Of a stretch of DNA of 64,000 nt, positions 55,046 through 64,000 are shown piece by piece; the first letter of the stretch is position 1, and each line of letters starts with the position of its first letter. The notes under the pieces were generated by a model. That model saw only the letters and a list, made by a program, of their open reading frames with translations, did not search any database and was not told where the DNA came from. The DNA lies in NCBI RefSeq assembly GCF_035998675.1, contig NZ_DASYHI010000015.1, forward strand, positions 62,001 to 126,000. The letters run 5' to 3'. The stretch comes from Telluribacter sp035998675. Its GTDB lineage: Bacteria; Bacteroidota; Bacteroidia; Cytophagales; Spirosomataceae. Position numbers and translations under genes: made by a program.

Positions 55046-55720
55046 CTATCCGCGGGCAGGTACCCGTAGTATCAGATTAGGATCAGGACAAAGGGCCAGG
55101 TACTTGTCCCGCTCCCGTACCGAACACACCCCCGGATAGTCGCCCCGGTAAGTACCTATATCCGCCATGACCTGAAAGTGCAGGTGCGGTGGCCAGTGGC
55201 CGTTTTCGGGATAAGGGCCAATTGCCGTAAACGCCTCTCCCGCCGCCACGGCTTTGCCTTCGTATAATCCATCCAGAGAAGCCAGGGTCAGGTGGCCGTA
55301 GAGCGTATAAAAGCGGATGGTTTCCAGCTCGTGTTCCAGGATAATGGTAGGGCCATAATCGCCAAAGTTATCGTTGAAAGCAAAGCTGTGGACCCGGCCG
55401 GCCAGCGGAGCACTGACGGGCGTACCGGCCCCCGCCCAGATATCAATGCCCAGGTGGATGGAACGTGGCTCCTGCCCGGGACTACCGAAGTGAGCGCTCC
55501 GGCTGTAGATAACCCGGTGCTCGTCGTAGCCACCTACGCCGGCGTATCGCCCGTTGTCAAGCAGCTTTCCGAACACATAGTCGTTAAAAACCGCCGTATC
55601 GGTTAAGTCCAGCGCTGGCAAATCGGGGTTAGTGGCCGTGAAGTCGAGCCAGCGGTACGGCATAAGGGGAACTATCGGCGCAAAGAACGCATAGCTCGGC
55701 AGCAATTGACTAAGATTCAT
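55046..55720 (-). CDS. M23-family metallopeptidase
   Basis: A 224-residue protein with a peptidase M23 (LytM/lysostaphin-type) domain. Zinc ligands are His89 and Asp93 in HLGIDIW and His181 in PPHLHF, with catalytic His143 (YGHL) and His179. The domain covers nearly the whole protein; no clear signal peptide is present, so location is uncertain. The family cleaves peptidoglycan cross-links, but cytosolic members without signal sequence may have another role. It lies 46 bases after the upstream minus-strand gene. Confidence 0.87.
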   Translation of the reverse strand: MNLSQLLPSYAFFAPIVPLMPYRWLDFTATNPDLPALDLTDTAVFNDYVFGKLLDNGRYAGVGGYDEHRVIYSRSAHFGSPGQEPRSIHLGIDIWAGAGTPVSAPLAGRVHSFAFNDNFGDYGPTIILEHELETIRFYTLYGHLTLASLDGLYEGKAVAAGEAFTAIGPYPENGHWPPHLHFQVMADIGTYRGDYPGVCSVRERDKYLALCPDPNLILRVPARG

Positions 55721-55921
55721 CTAAAAGGAGCGTTGACATTGGGCCGACAAGTTACACAAAATGACAACGCCCCGTACTCTTAAACTACGCTAAAACCATT
55801 TAAAACCGGCTCCGGCTATACGCTACGCCACCCTCTTACATATTTGACCAATATTCCTATCTTGCACACCTATATCGGATAAACTAATCGTACTCATCAA
55901 CTGAAACTTTACGTATAACGT

Positions 55922-57415
<1,494 letters not shown>

Positions 57416-57452
57416 TTATGAGTATTATATTATTGTTGTTTTATTAGTATTT

Positions 57453-57968
57453 ATGGCTAAAAAAGAAGATAGTTTTGAAGAGAATATTAATTCTATAAAA
57501 GAAATTAATCAAGGAGTATATCAAATTATCCTAGACTTTGCTACTGTAAATATTCTCCAATACTTACTTCGAGATAGTTACAAATATGTATGGGTCCATG
57601 CTCATGGGACCGGAGTTGAATGGCAAAAATACAATCTTCCAATAATAGAAAGTGAGGAAAATTTGAATGTCATTGCCAAAGACTTGACCTTTGACTTCAT
57701 AATGCCAACCGAAGAATTCAAGGCTTTGCTAGTCAAGTGGAAAGGAGGAATTAAATTGCTGCAAATCAATAAACTTCCACCTTATTATTTTAATCTAAAC
57801 AGAGTAATAGGGAGGAAAAGATTTGAGTTATTAAAAAAGGAATGCAATTACTTGTTTGAAGTAGATATACCATCAGCAAAAGATTATGGGATATTAATAA
57901 GTCCAAATAAAGAATACTTACAGTCTTTGCTTGATAATTCCGAAATTAACTGGCAGAAATTACCTTGA
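57453..57968 (+). CDS. AT-rich orphan protein, probably acquired
   Basis: A 171-residue soluble protein beginning MAKKEDSFEENINSIKEI. I do not recognise a family. It has no signal peptide or membrane helix and mixes charged and aromatic residues (YKYVWVHAHGTGVEWQKYN; WKGGIKLLQINKLPPYYF). The coding sequence is strikingly AT-rich: sampled 60-base lines have 22-33% GC against about 54% around it, and it contains no GTAC, the motif enriched elsewhere. This indicates recent horizontal transfer. Small AT-rich single genes of this kind are sometimes immunity or antitoxin proteins; that is speculation. Confidence 0.75.
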   Translation: MAKKEDSFEENINSIKEINQGVYQIILDFATVNILQYLLRDSYKYVWVHAHGTGVEWQKYNLPIIESEENLNVIAKDLTFDFIMPTEEFKALLVKWKGGIKLLQINKLPPYYFNLNRVIGRKRFELLKKECNYLFEVDIPSAKDYGILISPNKEYLQSLLDNSEINWQKLP

Positions 57969-58035
57969 AATGAATAATTTATACAATTTACAATCATTAA
58001 GCTTTAACAGACATCCTTGTCTATCGTACAAACAT

Positions 58036-58085
58036 CCAATACGCAGCGAAGGCGACCCCGGTGGGTCGCCTTCGCTGCGTATTGG
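58036..58085. terminator. Perfect 23-bp hairpin between convergent genes
   Basis: Positions 58036-58058 are an exact inverted copy of 58063-58085 around a CGGT loop. The stem is GC-rich (core GCGAAGGCGACCC) in an AT-rich surround. It separates the AT-rich orphan gene from the convergent exporter gene and should stop transcription both ways, though there is no T tract. Confidence 0.75.
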
Positions 58086-58098
58086 AGCCGATTTAAAT

Positions 58099-60474
58099 CT
58101 ATATTTTGGCCAGCTTTTTCCGGGCTTCCTTTCGTTGCATCCGCTTGTCCAGCGACATCAGAAAAGCGGGCAGCAAGATCAGGTTAGAGGTCATTCCCAT
58201 CAGCAGCGTAATAGACACCAGAATTCCCAGTACTACCGTACCCTGAAAGGTAGAGGCACCGAAGATTGAAAAACCCGCAAACAGGATGATAGCCGTATAA
58301 AACATACTGATTCCCGTGGACTGAATGGTGCGGGAGACCGCGTCGGCAATGGAGGCACGCCCGTTACGGAGTTCGTCTTTGTACTTGGTCAGGAAATAAA
58401 TGGTACCGTCCGAGGAAAGTCCAAAGGCGATACTGAATATCAGAATGGTGGAAGGCTTGATGTGGATGTCAAAGTAGCCCATTAGTCCGGCCGTAATAAC
58501 CAGCGGGATGGTACTGGGTATGACCGCAATCAGAATCATGCGCAGGTTTCCGAAGATAAATGCCATGATCAGGGATATGAGCCCAATGGCCAGTAAGGTA
58601 CTTTCCAGCAGGTTTTCCTGCAGGTAGTCGTTTCCTTTGGTAAATACCACGCTGTTGCCGGTCAGCCGCGCCTCAATCCGCTCCTCCTTAGGAACCCAGC
58701 TACCGGCCGTCTGGTCGTAGTTGAAGATGGTATCAATACGGGGCTGTAGCTGCTCGTACACCTCGGTAATGCGGCGGGTACCTACATCCGCGATCTGGAA
58801 GCTTACCCGCGTGTAGCGCCGGGTACTATCCATAAAACCCTTAAACTGGCTTTCTTTTCCTTTGAACGTAGAAGCATACGAAGCCAGCTTGTTCAGTTCG
58901 AGTGCACCCGGAACGCGGTAGTACTTGGGGTCGCCCCCCCGGTACGACTGGTAGAAAAACTTGATAGCCTCCACCAGTGAGAGGGGCCGGGTAATTTCGG
59001 AGTACTTTTCAAATTCGCGCTGCATAACCCGGATCTTGGTCAGCGTCTGCGGCTCCAGTACCCCCCCCGGGCGTTGGGTATCAATGGCTACTTCAAAGGG
59101 CATAACTCCCTTGAAATGCTTCTCAAAGAATTTGAGGTCGGTGTAAAGCGGGTCGTTTTGCGGCAGGTCATCCACGACATACCCCACCGCGGTAATCCTG
59201 GTCATGCCATACACAGACAACAGGACCAGCCCTCCTACGACCGAATAAATAGCCGGACGCCTATCCCGGACCATGCTACCGATAAACGTCAGGAAAGCGT
59301 TAATTCGGCGGGCTTCCAGGTGGCCCATCTGCCGGGTGGAGGGGGTAGGAAGCAGACTGAATATAATCGGGATCATGATTACCGAAATGGCAAAGGTAAT
59401 CAGGACCGACAGGGAAGCGACCAGGCCAAATTCGGACAGGAAAGCGCTGCCGGTAAAACAAAATACCCCAAAACCAATGGCCGTGGTTACGTTGGCCCAG
59501 AAGGTAGTTTCGCTGCTTTTTTCAATGGAAAGCGCCAGCGCCTGAAACTTGTCACCCGTCCGGGCGTACTCCTCGTGGTACTTGTTGACCAGGAATATAC
59601 AGTTAGGAATACCAATTACGATCAGCAGGGGTGGAATGAGTCCCGATAAAATAGTGATGCGATAATCAAAAAGGCCAATCAGGCCCAGCGACCACACTAC
59701 GCCCAGCCCCACCACAAAAGCGGCTGCCAGCGCCACCACAAATGAACGGAAGAACACCAGCAGAATCACAATGGTTACGCCAAAGGCCAGCAGCATAAAC
59801 AGGCTCATTTCCCGGCTCACCTTGGCCATAAACTCGGTCCGGATGTAGGGCATACCCGACAGGTGTACTTCCTGACCGTTTTTCTCACCAAAAGCCAGGG
59901 CCCTTTCTTTGATTTCGGTTGCTATATCAATCCGGCTCTTGCTGTTTAGTTTCTTCTGGTCGAAGGTGATGGCCATCAGGTGCGCCCGGCCGTCTTCACT
60001 CACCACAAAGCCCTGATAAAAAGGCATGGCCGCTATTTTGGCTTTAATACTATCTACCTCGGCCTGGGTGGTTGGCTGCTGGCTTACCAGGGGTTTAAAG
60101 TCGAAGCGGTTGAGGCTGTCATTACGGACAATCTCGAACAGGTCGGCGTTGGAAAGAACATTTTTAATACCGTCAATGGCCTTAATCTCCTGGCTCAGCT
60201 CGTACCAGGCGTTGTAAAGGGGCAGGTTATACAGGCTGTCGGTCTGGATACCCACCACCATCACACTGCCATCCTCTCCGTAGCGGGCTTTAAACTCTTC
60301 GTATTGCTTATAGTTAGGATCGCTGGCGGGCAGGATTTTGGCCAGTTCGTAGGAAAGACGGATGCCGCTGGCTTTGTACCCCATAAAAGCGGTAGTCACA
60401 ATAACCAGAGCGGCCAGCCAGGCGCGGTTGCGGAGAATAAATTTTGATAAGTTGAGCCAGAATAACATGGTCAA
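58099..60474 (-). CDS. MMPL/RND-superfamily exporter
   Basis: A 791-residue inner-membrane transporter with two repeats, each one helix plus a large periplasmic loop plus five helices. The N-terminal repeat includes FMLLAFGVTIVILLVFF and TTFWANVTTAIGFGVFCFTGS; the C-terminal repeat includes LLAIGLISLIMAFIFGNLR and GLSSDGTIYFLTKY, typical of the sterol-sensing-like RND fold in MMPL and HpnN-type lipid exporters. It likely moves lipids or hydrophobic compounds with the proton gradient. No membrane-fusion or outer-membrane partner is adjacent. Confidence 0.88.
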   Translation of the reverse strand: MTMLFWLNLSKFILRNRAWLAALVIVTTAFMGYKASGIRLSYELAKILPASDPNYKQYEEFKARYGEDGSVMVVGIQTDSLYNLPLYNAWYELSQEIKAIDGIKNVLSNADLFEIVRNDSLNRFDFKPLVSQQPTTQAEVDSIKAKIAAMPFYQGFVVSEDGRAHLMAITFDQKKLNSKSRIDIATEIKERALAFGEKNGQEVHLSGMPYIRTEFMAKVSREMSLFMLLAFGVTIVILLVFFRSFVVALAAAFVVGLGVVWSLGLIGLFDYRITILSGLIPPLLIVIGIPNCIFLVNKYHEEYARTGDKFQALALSIEKSSETTFWANVTTAIGFGVFCFTGSAFLSEFGLVASLSVLITFAISVIMIPIIFSLLPTPSTRQMGHLEARRINAFLTFIGSMVRDRRPAIYSVVGGLVLLSVYGMTRITAVGYVVDDLPQNDPLYTDLKFFEKHFKGVMPFEVAIDTQRPGGVLEPQTLTKIRVMQREFEKYSEITRPLSLVEAIKFFYQSYRGGDPKYYRVPGALELNKLASYASTFKGKESQFKGFMDSTRRYTRVSFQIADVGTRRITEVYEQLQPRIDTIFNYDQTAGSWVPKEERIEARLTGNSVVFTKGNDYLQENLLESTLLAIGLISLIMAFIFGNLRMILIAVIPSTIPLVITAGLMGYFDIHIKPSTILIFSIAFGLSSDGTIYFLTKYKDELRNGRASIADAVSRTIQSTGISMFYTAIILFAGFSIFGASTFQGTVVLGILVSITLLMGMTSNLILLPAFLMSLDKRMQRKEARKKLAKI

Positions 60475-60703
60475 GCCGTAGTAGTTAAAAAATCACAGTA
60501 GAGACCTCTCCAGTAAAAGTAGTAACAGGGAAGCTACAAAGTTAGGCAATCCGGCGGGGTTCTGAAATAGTTCTTGGCTCCGGTCCGGCCAGCTACCGGT
60601 ATCCGGCCATAAATTAAGCCCGGAAACTTGCCCGCCCCGATTGTTTAGCCGATTTTTGGGGCAAAGCCAGCCACTAACTTTTTAAATTATCCCGTATTAA
60701 CCC

Positions 60704-61117
60704 ATGGAAACAGAACCTACCGTCAACACCAGTTTTTCCCACGCCTTCCGCTTTACGCAGGCCGACGTGGAAGCTTTTGCCCAGGTCACGGGCGACAACA
60801 ATCCCCTGCACCTTGATTCGGACTTTGCCGCCGCTACTCCCTTCAAACGCCCCATTATCCACGGTATGCTGGGCGCCAGTGTATTTACCAAGGTACTGGG
60901 TACTGAGTTTCCGGGCTTTGGGTCGGTGTACTTAAAACAGACGATCGAGTTTATGCGGCCTATGTTTGTAGACCTGGACTACGAAGCCGTATTTACCATT
61001 ATCAGCATCAATCCTGATAAGCACACGGCCGAAATATCCACCGAAATTTTTGATGTACTGACCCGCAAGCTGACGACCCGGGGGGTAGCTACCCTGATGC
61101 ACCGGGAAAAATTCTAA
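60704..61117 (+). CDS. MaoC-family (R)-specific hydratase
   Basis: A 137-residue hot-dog fold enzyme. The hydratase-2 signature is complete: FTQADVEAFAQVTGDNNPLH (catalytic Asp31 and His36) followed by RPIIHGMLGASVF. It hydrates trans-2-enoyl-CoA to (R)-3-hydroxyacyl-CoA, as PhaJ does, or acts in fatty acid metabolism. Short length is normal for PhaJ-like proteins. It is monocistronic and divergent from the MMPL exporter. Confidence 0.92.
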   Translation: METEPTVNTSFSHAFRFTQADVEAFAQVTGDNNPLHLDSDFAAATPFKRPIIHGMLGASVFTKVLGTEFPGFGSVYLKQTIEFMRPMFVDLDYEAVFTIISINPDKHTAEISTEIFDVLTRKLTTRGVATLMHREKF

Positions 61118-61122
61118 TAAAA

Positions 61123-61150
61123 AAAGCCCGACTCCGCAGAGTCGGGCTTT
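61123..61150. terminator. Bidirectional rho-independent terminator
   Basis: Perfect 12-bp stem (AAAGCCCGACTC / GAGTCGGGCTTT) with a CGCA loop and A/T runs, between the convergent hydratase and histone-like genes. Confidence 0.92.
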
Positions 61151-61171
61151 ATAATCCTTCCGGATTCTGGA

Positions 61172-61354
61172 TTACTTTGCTTCGTCGTTCTTCATGTTTT
61201 GTACCTCTGAACGGATGTCCTGAGCTAAAGTCTTCAGGTCCTGCATGCCTTTCCGCACGCGGGTACCGGCTGCCTGATTGCTTTTGTTGTAGAATTTGTC
61301 GAAGTCACCTTCAAGCGACATTACTAAGTTCTTAACTTCATCGAATCTTGCCAT
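61172..61354 (-). CDS. Histone H1-like (Hc1-type) mini-protein
   Basis: A 60-residue basic/acidic helical protein of the group annotated as histone H1-like in Bacteroidota: ARFDEVKNLVMSLEGDFDKF, then NKSNQAAGTRVRKGMQDLKTLAQDIRSEVQ. It is thought to bind DNA and compact the nucleoid. It is preceded by a good promoter and a long AT-rich leader region, which suggests high expression. Confidence 0.88.
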   Translation of the reverse strand: MARFDEVKNLVMSLEGDFDKFYNKSNQAAGTRVRKGMQDLKTLAQDIRSEVQNMKNDEAK

Positions 61355-61382
61355 AAAATTGGTTTTTTTAAGTTGAAAAAAT

Positions 61383-61404
61383 GCTCAAAACGCGCTCAAA
61401 ACGC
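61383..61404. repeat. Tandem 11-bp repeat in the histone-like gene leader
   Basis: GCTCAAAACGC occurs twice head to tail (61383-61393, 61394-61404), inside the predicted 5' leader of the histone-like gene, which would carry two GCGTTTTGAGC units in its mRNA. A related ACGCATGTTTTG sequence follows. Confidence 0.75.
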
Positions 61405-61415
61405 ATGTTTTGACC

Positions 61416-61445
61416 GAAATTTAGTAATTAAAAGTATTTTCGCAA
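61416..61445 (-). promoter_or_regulatory. Promoter of the histone-like gene
   Basis: On the minus strand TTG (61445-61443), a 19-nt spacer and TAAATTTC (61423-61416) match the Bacteroidota consensus TTG-N19-TAnnTTTG with one mismatch. Transcription would start near 61409, giving a leader of about 55 bases. Confidence 0.6.
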
Positions 61446-61556
61446 CCCGATTAAGCAAAAAAAACACTTTAAATAGTCCTACTATTCTAAGCAAGAAGCA
61501 ATAACTTGTTGATAAACAAGAGGTTATATAATAATTTTTTATTACAACAAAAAATA

Positions 61557-61589
61557 AAAAAAAGGGCGTTTTTTTTCAAAAACGCCCTT
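61557..61589 (-). terminator. Rho-independent terminator of the PLP enzyme gene
   Basis: On the minus strand a perfect 12-bp stem (AAGGGCGTTTTT / AAAAACGCCCTT) with a 4-nt loop runs into a long T tract, 28 bases after the stop codon. The remaining stretch to 61416 is AT-rich and without genes. Confidence 0.92.
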
Positions 61590-61617
61590 CACTGGCAAAT
61601 TTTAAGGATTTTATATT

Positions 61618-62892
61618 TTATGCGACCGGCTGAACATCCTCCAGCTGGTACACCCGGTTCTTCAGCTTTTCGGCTAGTTCGGTAAAAGCGTTCAGCGTGT
61701 ACTCCACATCCTCGAGGGAATGCGCGGCGGTCGGGATCAGGCGCAGCATGATCTGGCCCTTGGGTACTACCGGGTACACAACTATGGAGCAGAACACACC
61801 CAGGTTCTCGCGCAGGTCACGCACCATGCGGGTTACTTCCGGAATGCCCCCTTCGCTGTGCAGGAACACCGGCGTTACCGGCGACTCCGTATCGCCAATG
61901 TTAAAGCCGCGCGCGCGCAGTCCGTTCTGCAGGGCATTTACGTTTTCCCACAGTTTTTCGCGCAGCTCCGGCATGGCCTTAATCATCTCGAGGCGCTTGC
62001 GGCAACCTTCTACGTAAGGCATGGGGAGTGCTTTGGCGTAGGTCTGTGAGCGCATGTTGTACTTCAGGTACATGATGATCTGAGGATCATCAGAGGCCAC
62101 AAAACCACCAATGGCGGCCATGGATTTGGCAAAGGTCGAGAAGTAGAGGTCTATGCCTTCCTGAGCGCCCATCATTTCACCGGCCCCGGCCCCCGTAGCT
62201 CCCATGGTACCAAAACCGTGGGCGTCGTCTACAAGCAGACGGAAACTGTATTTTTCTTTTAAGTCAACAATAGCTTTGAGATTACCTATCTTGCCCGACA
62301 TCCCAAATACGCCCTCTGTAATCACCAGCACACCGCCGCCCTTTTCGTCGGCCATGCGGGTGGCCCGCTTGAGGTTCTTCTCAAGGCTGTCCATATCGTT
62401 ATGGTTGAACTTATAGTACTGGCCCATTTTGGCTTTGTGCAGGCGAATCCCGTCGATGAGGCAGGCGTGCGACTCGGCATCGTACACGATCACATCGCGG
62501 TGGTCACAAACCGACTCTATCACCGACATAACGCCCTGGTACCCGTAGTTCAGCAGAAACGCGTCTTTCTTCCCCACAAACTCCGCCAGCTCTTTCTCAA
62601 ACTGCTCGTGAAGTACTGAGTTCCCCGACATCATACGGGCCCCCATCGGATACGCCAGCCCCCACTTGGCCGCCGCCTCTGCATCAGCTTTGCGCACCTC
62701 GGGGTGGTTGGCCAGCCCCAGGTAGTTGTTCAGACTCCAGTTCAGTACCTCGCGGCCCATAAATCGCATACGTGGCCCCAATTCACCTTCCAGCATCGGA
62801 AACGAAAAGTAATGATGGCTGTTAAGCATTTTGGCGGGCGTACCAATCGGACCCCAGTTGTCGCGTAGTTTCTCAAAAATATCCACTTTCAA
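61618..62892 (-). CDS. Alpha-oxoamine synthase family PLP enzyme
   Basis: A 424-residue class II PLP enzyme related to 2-amino-3-ketobutyrate CoA ligase and serine palmitoyltransferase. The PLP lysine is Lys256 (STFAKSMAAIGG); cofactor residues include His142 (ESHAC), Asp222 and His225 (VDDAHGFG); NYLGL and GARMMSGNSVLHEQFE are family signatures. It joins an amino acid with an acyl-CoA. In Bacteroidota, close relatives make sphingolipids or the sulfonolipid base capnine, so a role in long-chain base synthesis is plausible but not shown. The frame starts at TTG (62892) or GTG six bases inside; no ATG is near. Confidence 0.85.
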   Translation of the reverse strand: MKVDIFEKLRDNWGPIGTPAKMLNSHHYFSFPMLEGELGPRMRFMGREVLNWSLNNYLGLANHPEVRKADAEAAAKWGLAYPMGARMMSGNSVLHEQFEKELAEFVGKKDAFLLNYGYQGVMSVIESVCDHRDVIVYDAESHACLIDGIRLHKAKMGQYYKFNHNDMDSLEKNLKRATRMADEKGGGVLVITEGVFGMSGKIGNLKAIVDLKEKYSFRLLVDDAHGFGTMGATGAGAGEMMGAQEGIDLYFSTFAKSMAAIGGFVASDDPQIIMYLKYNMRSQTYAKALPMPYVEGCRKRLEMIKAMPELREKLWENVNALQNGLRARGFNIGDTESPVTPVFLHSEGGIPEVTRMVRDLRENLGVFCSIVVYPVVPKGQIMLRLIPTAAHSLEDVEYTLNAFTELAEKLKNRVYQLEDVQPVA

Positions 62893-63197
62893 ATAGTTTA
62901 CGGGGTTTTACTCTTTATATTTTAATCAAATAAATGCAAATCTAACAAAAATATCGAAAATACTTATTCCTGTTAAAATACAGCAACTTAAAAGGTTCCC
63001 TCCCATTTAAACACCTATAATCAGCCGTTCAAAAAAACGCGTTCGGCAGGGCTTTGGGAAGTACCTCTTCTGATTTCAGTACAATTTATTCCTGTTCGAC
63101 AAAAAACGTAAAGTGGCAAATAGAAATTCAAACGCTATTTTTGTTCAAATCTAAAAGTAAAAAAAACTACTTCATCTTCCCGATATATCTGAAACAA
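62893..63197. other. AT-rich divergent promoter region
   Basis: About 305 bases between divergent genes. On the minus strand TAGATTTG (62944-62937) matches the -7 consensus TAnnTTTG for the PLP enzyme gene, without a clear -33 TTG. No promoter was identified for the biotin carboxylase gene, and no structured element is obvious. Confidence 0.4.
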
Positions 63198-64000
63198 ATG
63201 CGCCCGATAAAGAAAATACTGATAGCCAACCGTGGCGAAATAGCCCTGCGCGTCATGCGCACTGCCCGCGAGATGGGTATCGTTACTGTAGCCGTATTCA
63301 GTGAAGCCGACCGCCACGCCCTGCACGTCCGCTACGCCGACGAGGCCGTGTGCATAGGTCCGGCGGCTTCGTCGGAGTCGTACCTGCGCGGGGATAAGAT
63401 CATAGAGGTATGCCAGCGGCTGGGCGTGGATGCCATTCATCCGGGCTACGGCTTTTTATCCGAAAACGCCCCCTTTGCCCGCATGGTACAGGAAGCCGGA
63501 CTAATATTTATCGGCCCCTCGCCCGAGTCCATTGAAGTAATGGGCAGCAAACTGGCCGCCAAGCAGGCCGCCGCCCAGTACAATATACCCATGGTACCCG
63601 GCACCCCCGACGCCATTACTGACCGGGCCGAAGCCAAGCAGATCGCCAGCCAGATTGGGTACCCTATCCTGATCAAGGCCAGTGCGGGCGGTGGCGGTAA
63701 AGGTATGCGGGTGGTGGAGAGCGAAGCGGAGTTTGACGAGCAGATGGACCGCGCCGTGAGCGAAGCCGTGTCGTCTTTTGGCGACGGTTCGGTATTTATT
63801 GAGAAGTACGTCACCTCGCCCAAGCACATCGAGATTCAGGTACTAGGCGACCAGCACGGTAACATTATTCACCTTTTTGAGCGGGAATGCTCGATACAGC
63901 GCCGCCACCAGAAGGTCATTGAAGAAGCGCCCTCGCCGGTACTTAGTCCCGAAAAAAGGGAAGCAATGGGCCGCTGCGCCGTAGACGTGGCCCGTTCCTG
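63198..64000 (+). CDS. Biotin carboxylase subunit (partial, runs off the window)
   Basis: The first 267 codons of a biotin carboxylase, starting MRPIKKILIANRGEIALRVM at the ATG at 63198 and still open at the window end. The biotin carboxylase N-domain (ANRGEIALRV; HPGYGFLSEN) is followed by the ATP-grasp domain with the glycine-rich loop KASAGGGGKGMRVV, EKYVTSPKHIEIQVLGD and ERECSIQRRHQKVIEEAPS. It carboxylates biotin with bicarbonate and ATP as part of acetyl-CoA or propionyl-CoA carboxylase. Which of the two cannot be told without the C-terminus and neighbours (accC versus pccA). Confidence 0.93.
   Translation, partial: MRPIKKILIANRGEIALRVMRTAREMGIVTVAVFSEADRHALHVRYADEAVCIGPAASSESYLRGDKIIEVCQRLGVDAIHPGYGFLSENAPFARMVQEAGLIFIGPSPESIEVMGSKLAAKQAAAQYNIPMVPGTPDAITDRAEAKQIASQIGYPILIKASAGGGGKGMRVVESEAEFDEQMDRAVSEAVSSFGDGSVFIEKYVTSPKHIEIQVLGDQHGNIIHLFERECSIQRRHQKVIEEAPSPVLSPEKREAMGRCAVDVARS

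Overview
The window is about 53-54% GC and reads as one chromosome segment of a gliding-type Bacteroidota (Cytophagales, probably Spirosomaceae/Cytophagaceae). The evidence is the gene content: a full-length sprA (type IX secretion translocon), gldF, DUF4249 lipoproteins next to a TonB-dependent receptor, tandem DUF4199 membrane proteins, an MG2/TonB-plug protein, a T9SS C-terminal sorting tail, a Bacteroidota histone-H1-like mini-protein and promoters of the TTG-N19-TAnnTTTG kind. I found no rRNA, tRNA, CRISPR array, prophage or intact insertion sequence. The species cannot be named from this sequence.

Layout. 0-10 kb: a secreted SASA-type esterase with a T9SS tail, an ECF sigma/anti-sigma pair, a periplasmic amidohydrolase, a hexuronate-type MFS transporter, an orphan DUF4249 lipoprotein and a Tat-exported Gfo/Idh/MocA oxidoreductase. 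Together these look like carbohydrate or uronate scavenging. 10-14 kb (minus strand): dihydroorotase-like protein without its HxH metal site, two DUF4199 proteins, a gldF without gldG beside it, and gcvH. 14-22.6 kb: a giant ThuA / sugar dehydrogenase / PKD / cytochrome c / carbohydrate-binding lipoprotein, a repeat-flanked stretch with a 32-residue hydrophobic peptide, two surface lipoproteins and a sulfatase.

22.9-35.4 kb is a long minus-strand housekeeping and envelope block: DUF1232 protein, tatA, gatA, MltD-like transglycosylase with four LysM repeats, ruvA and sprA. 35.5-47.8 kb: mdh, a decayed vapBC pair, a TlpA-like thioredoxin, a porin, a zinc metalloprotease, an intact higBA toxin-antitoxin pair, a beta-propeller protein and a CPD photolyase. 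47.9-53.7 kb is a tight three-gene operon (MG2/plug protein, TonB receptor, DUF4249 lipoprotein). 53.7-64 kb: a carboxypeptidase-regulatory-like protein, an M23 peptidase, a POT peptide transporter, a very AT-rich orphan gene ending at a perfect 23-bp hairpin, an MMPL/RND exporter, a MaoC hydratase, the histone-like protein, an alpha-oxoamine-synthase-family PLP enzyme and the start of a biotin carboxylase.

Across the window the palindrome GTAC, especially RGTACY (GGTACC, AGTACT and similar), is several-fold more frequent than base composition predicts. It is absent from the AT-rich orphan gene at 57.5-58.0 kb. I regard this genome-signature-like motif, the metal-site-less dihydroorotase and the repeat-flanked mini-peptide as the most unusual items. 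No large undescribed multi-gene system (defence island, BGC, integrative element) could be supported.
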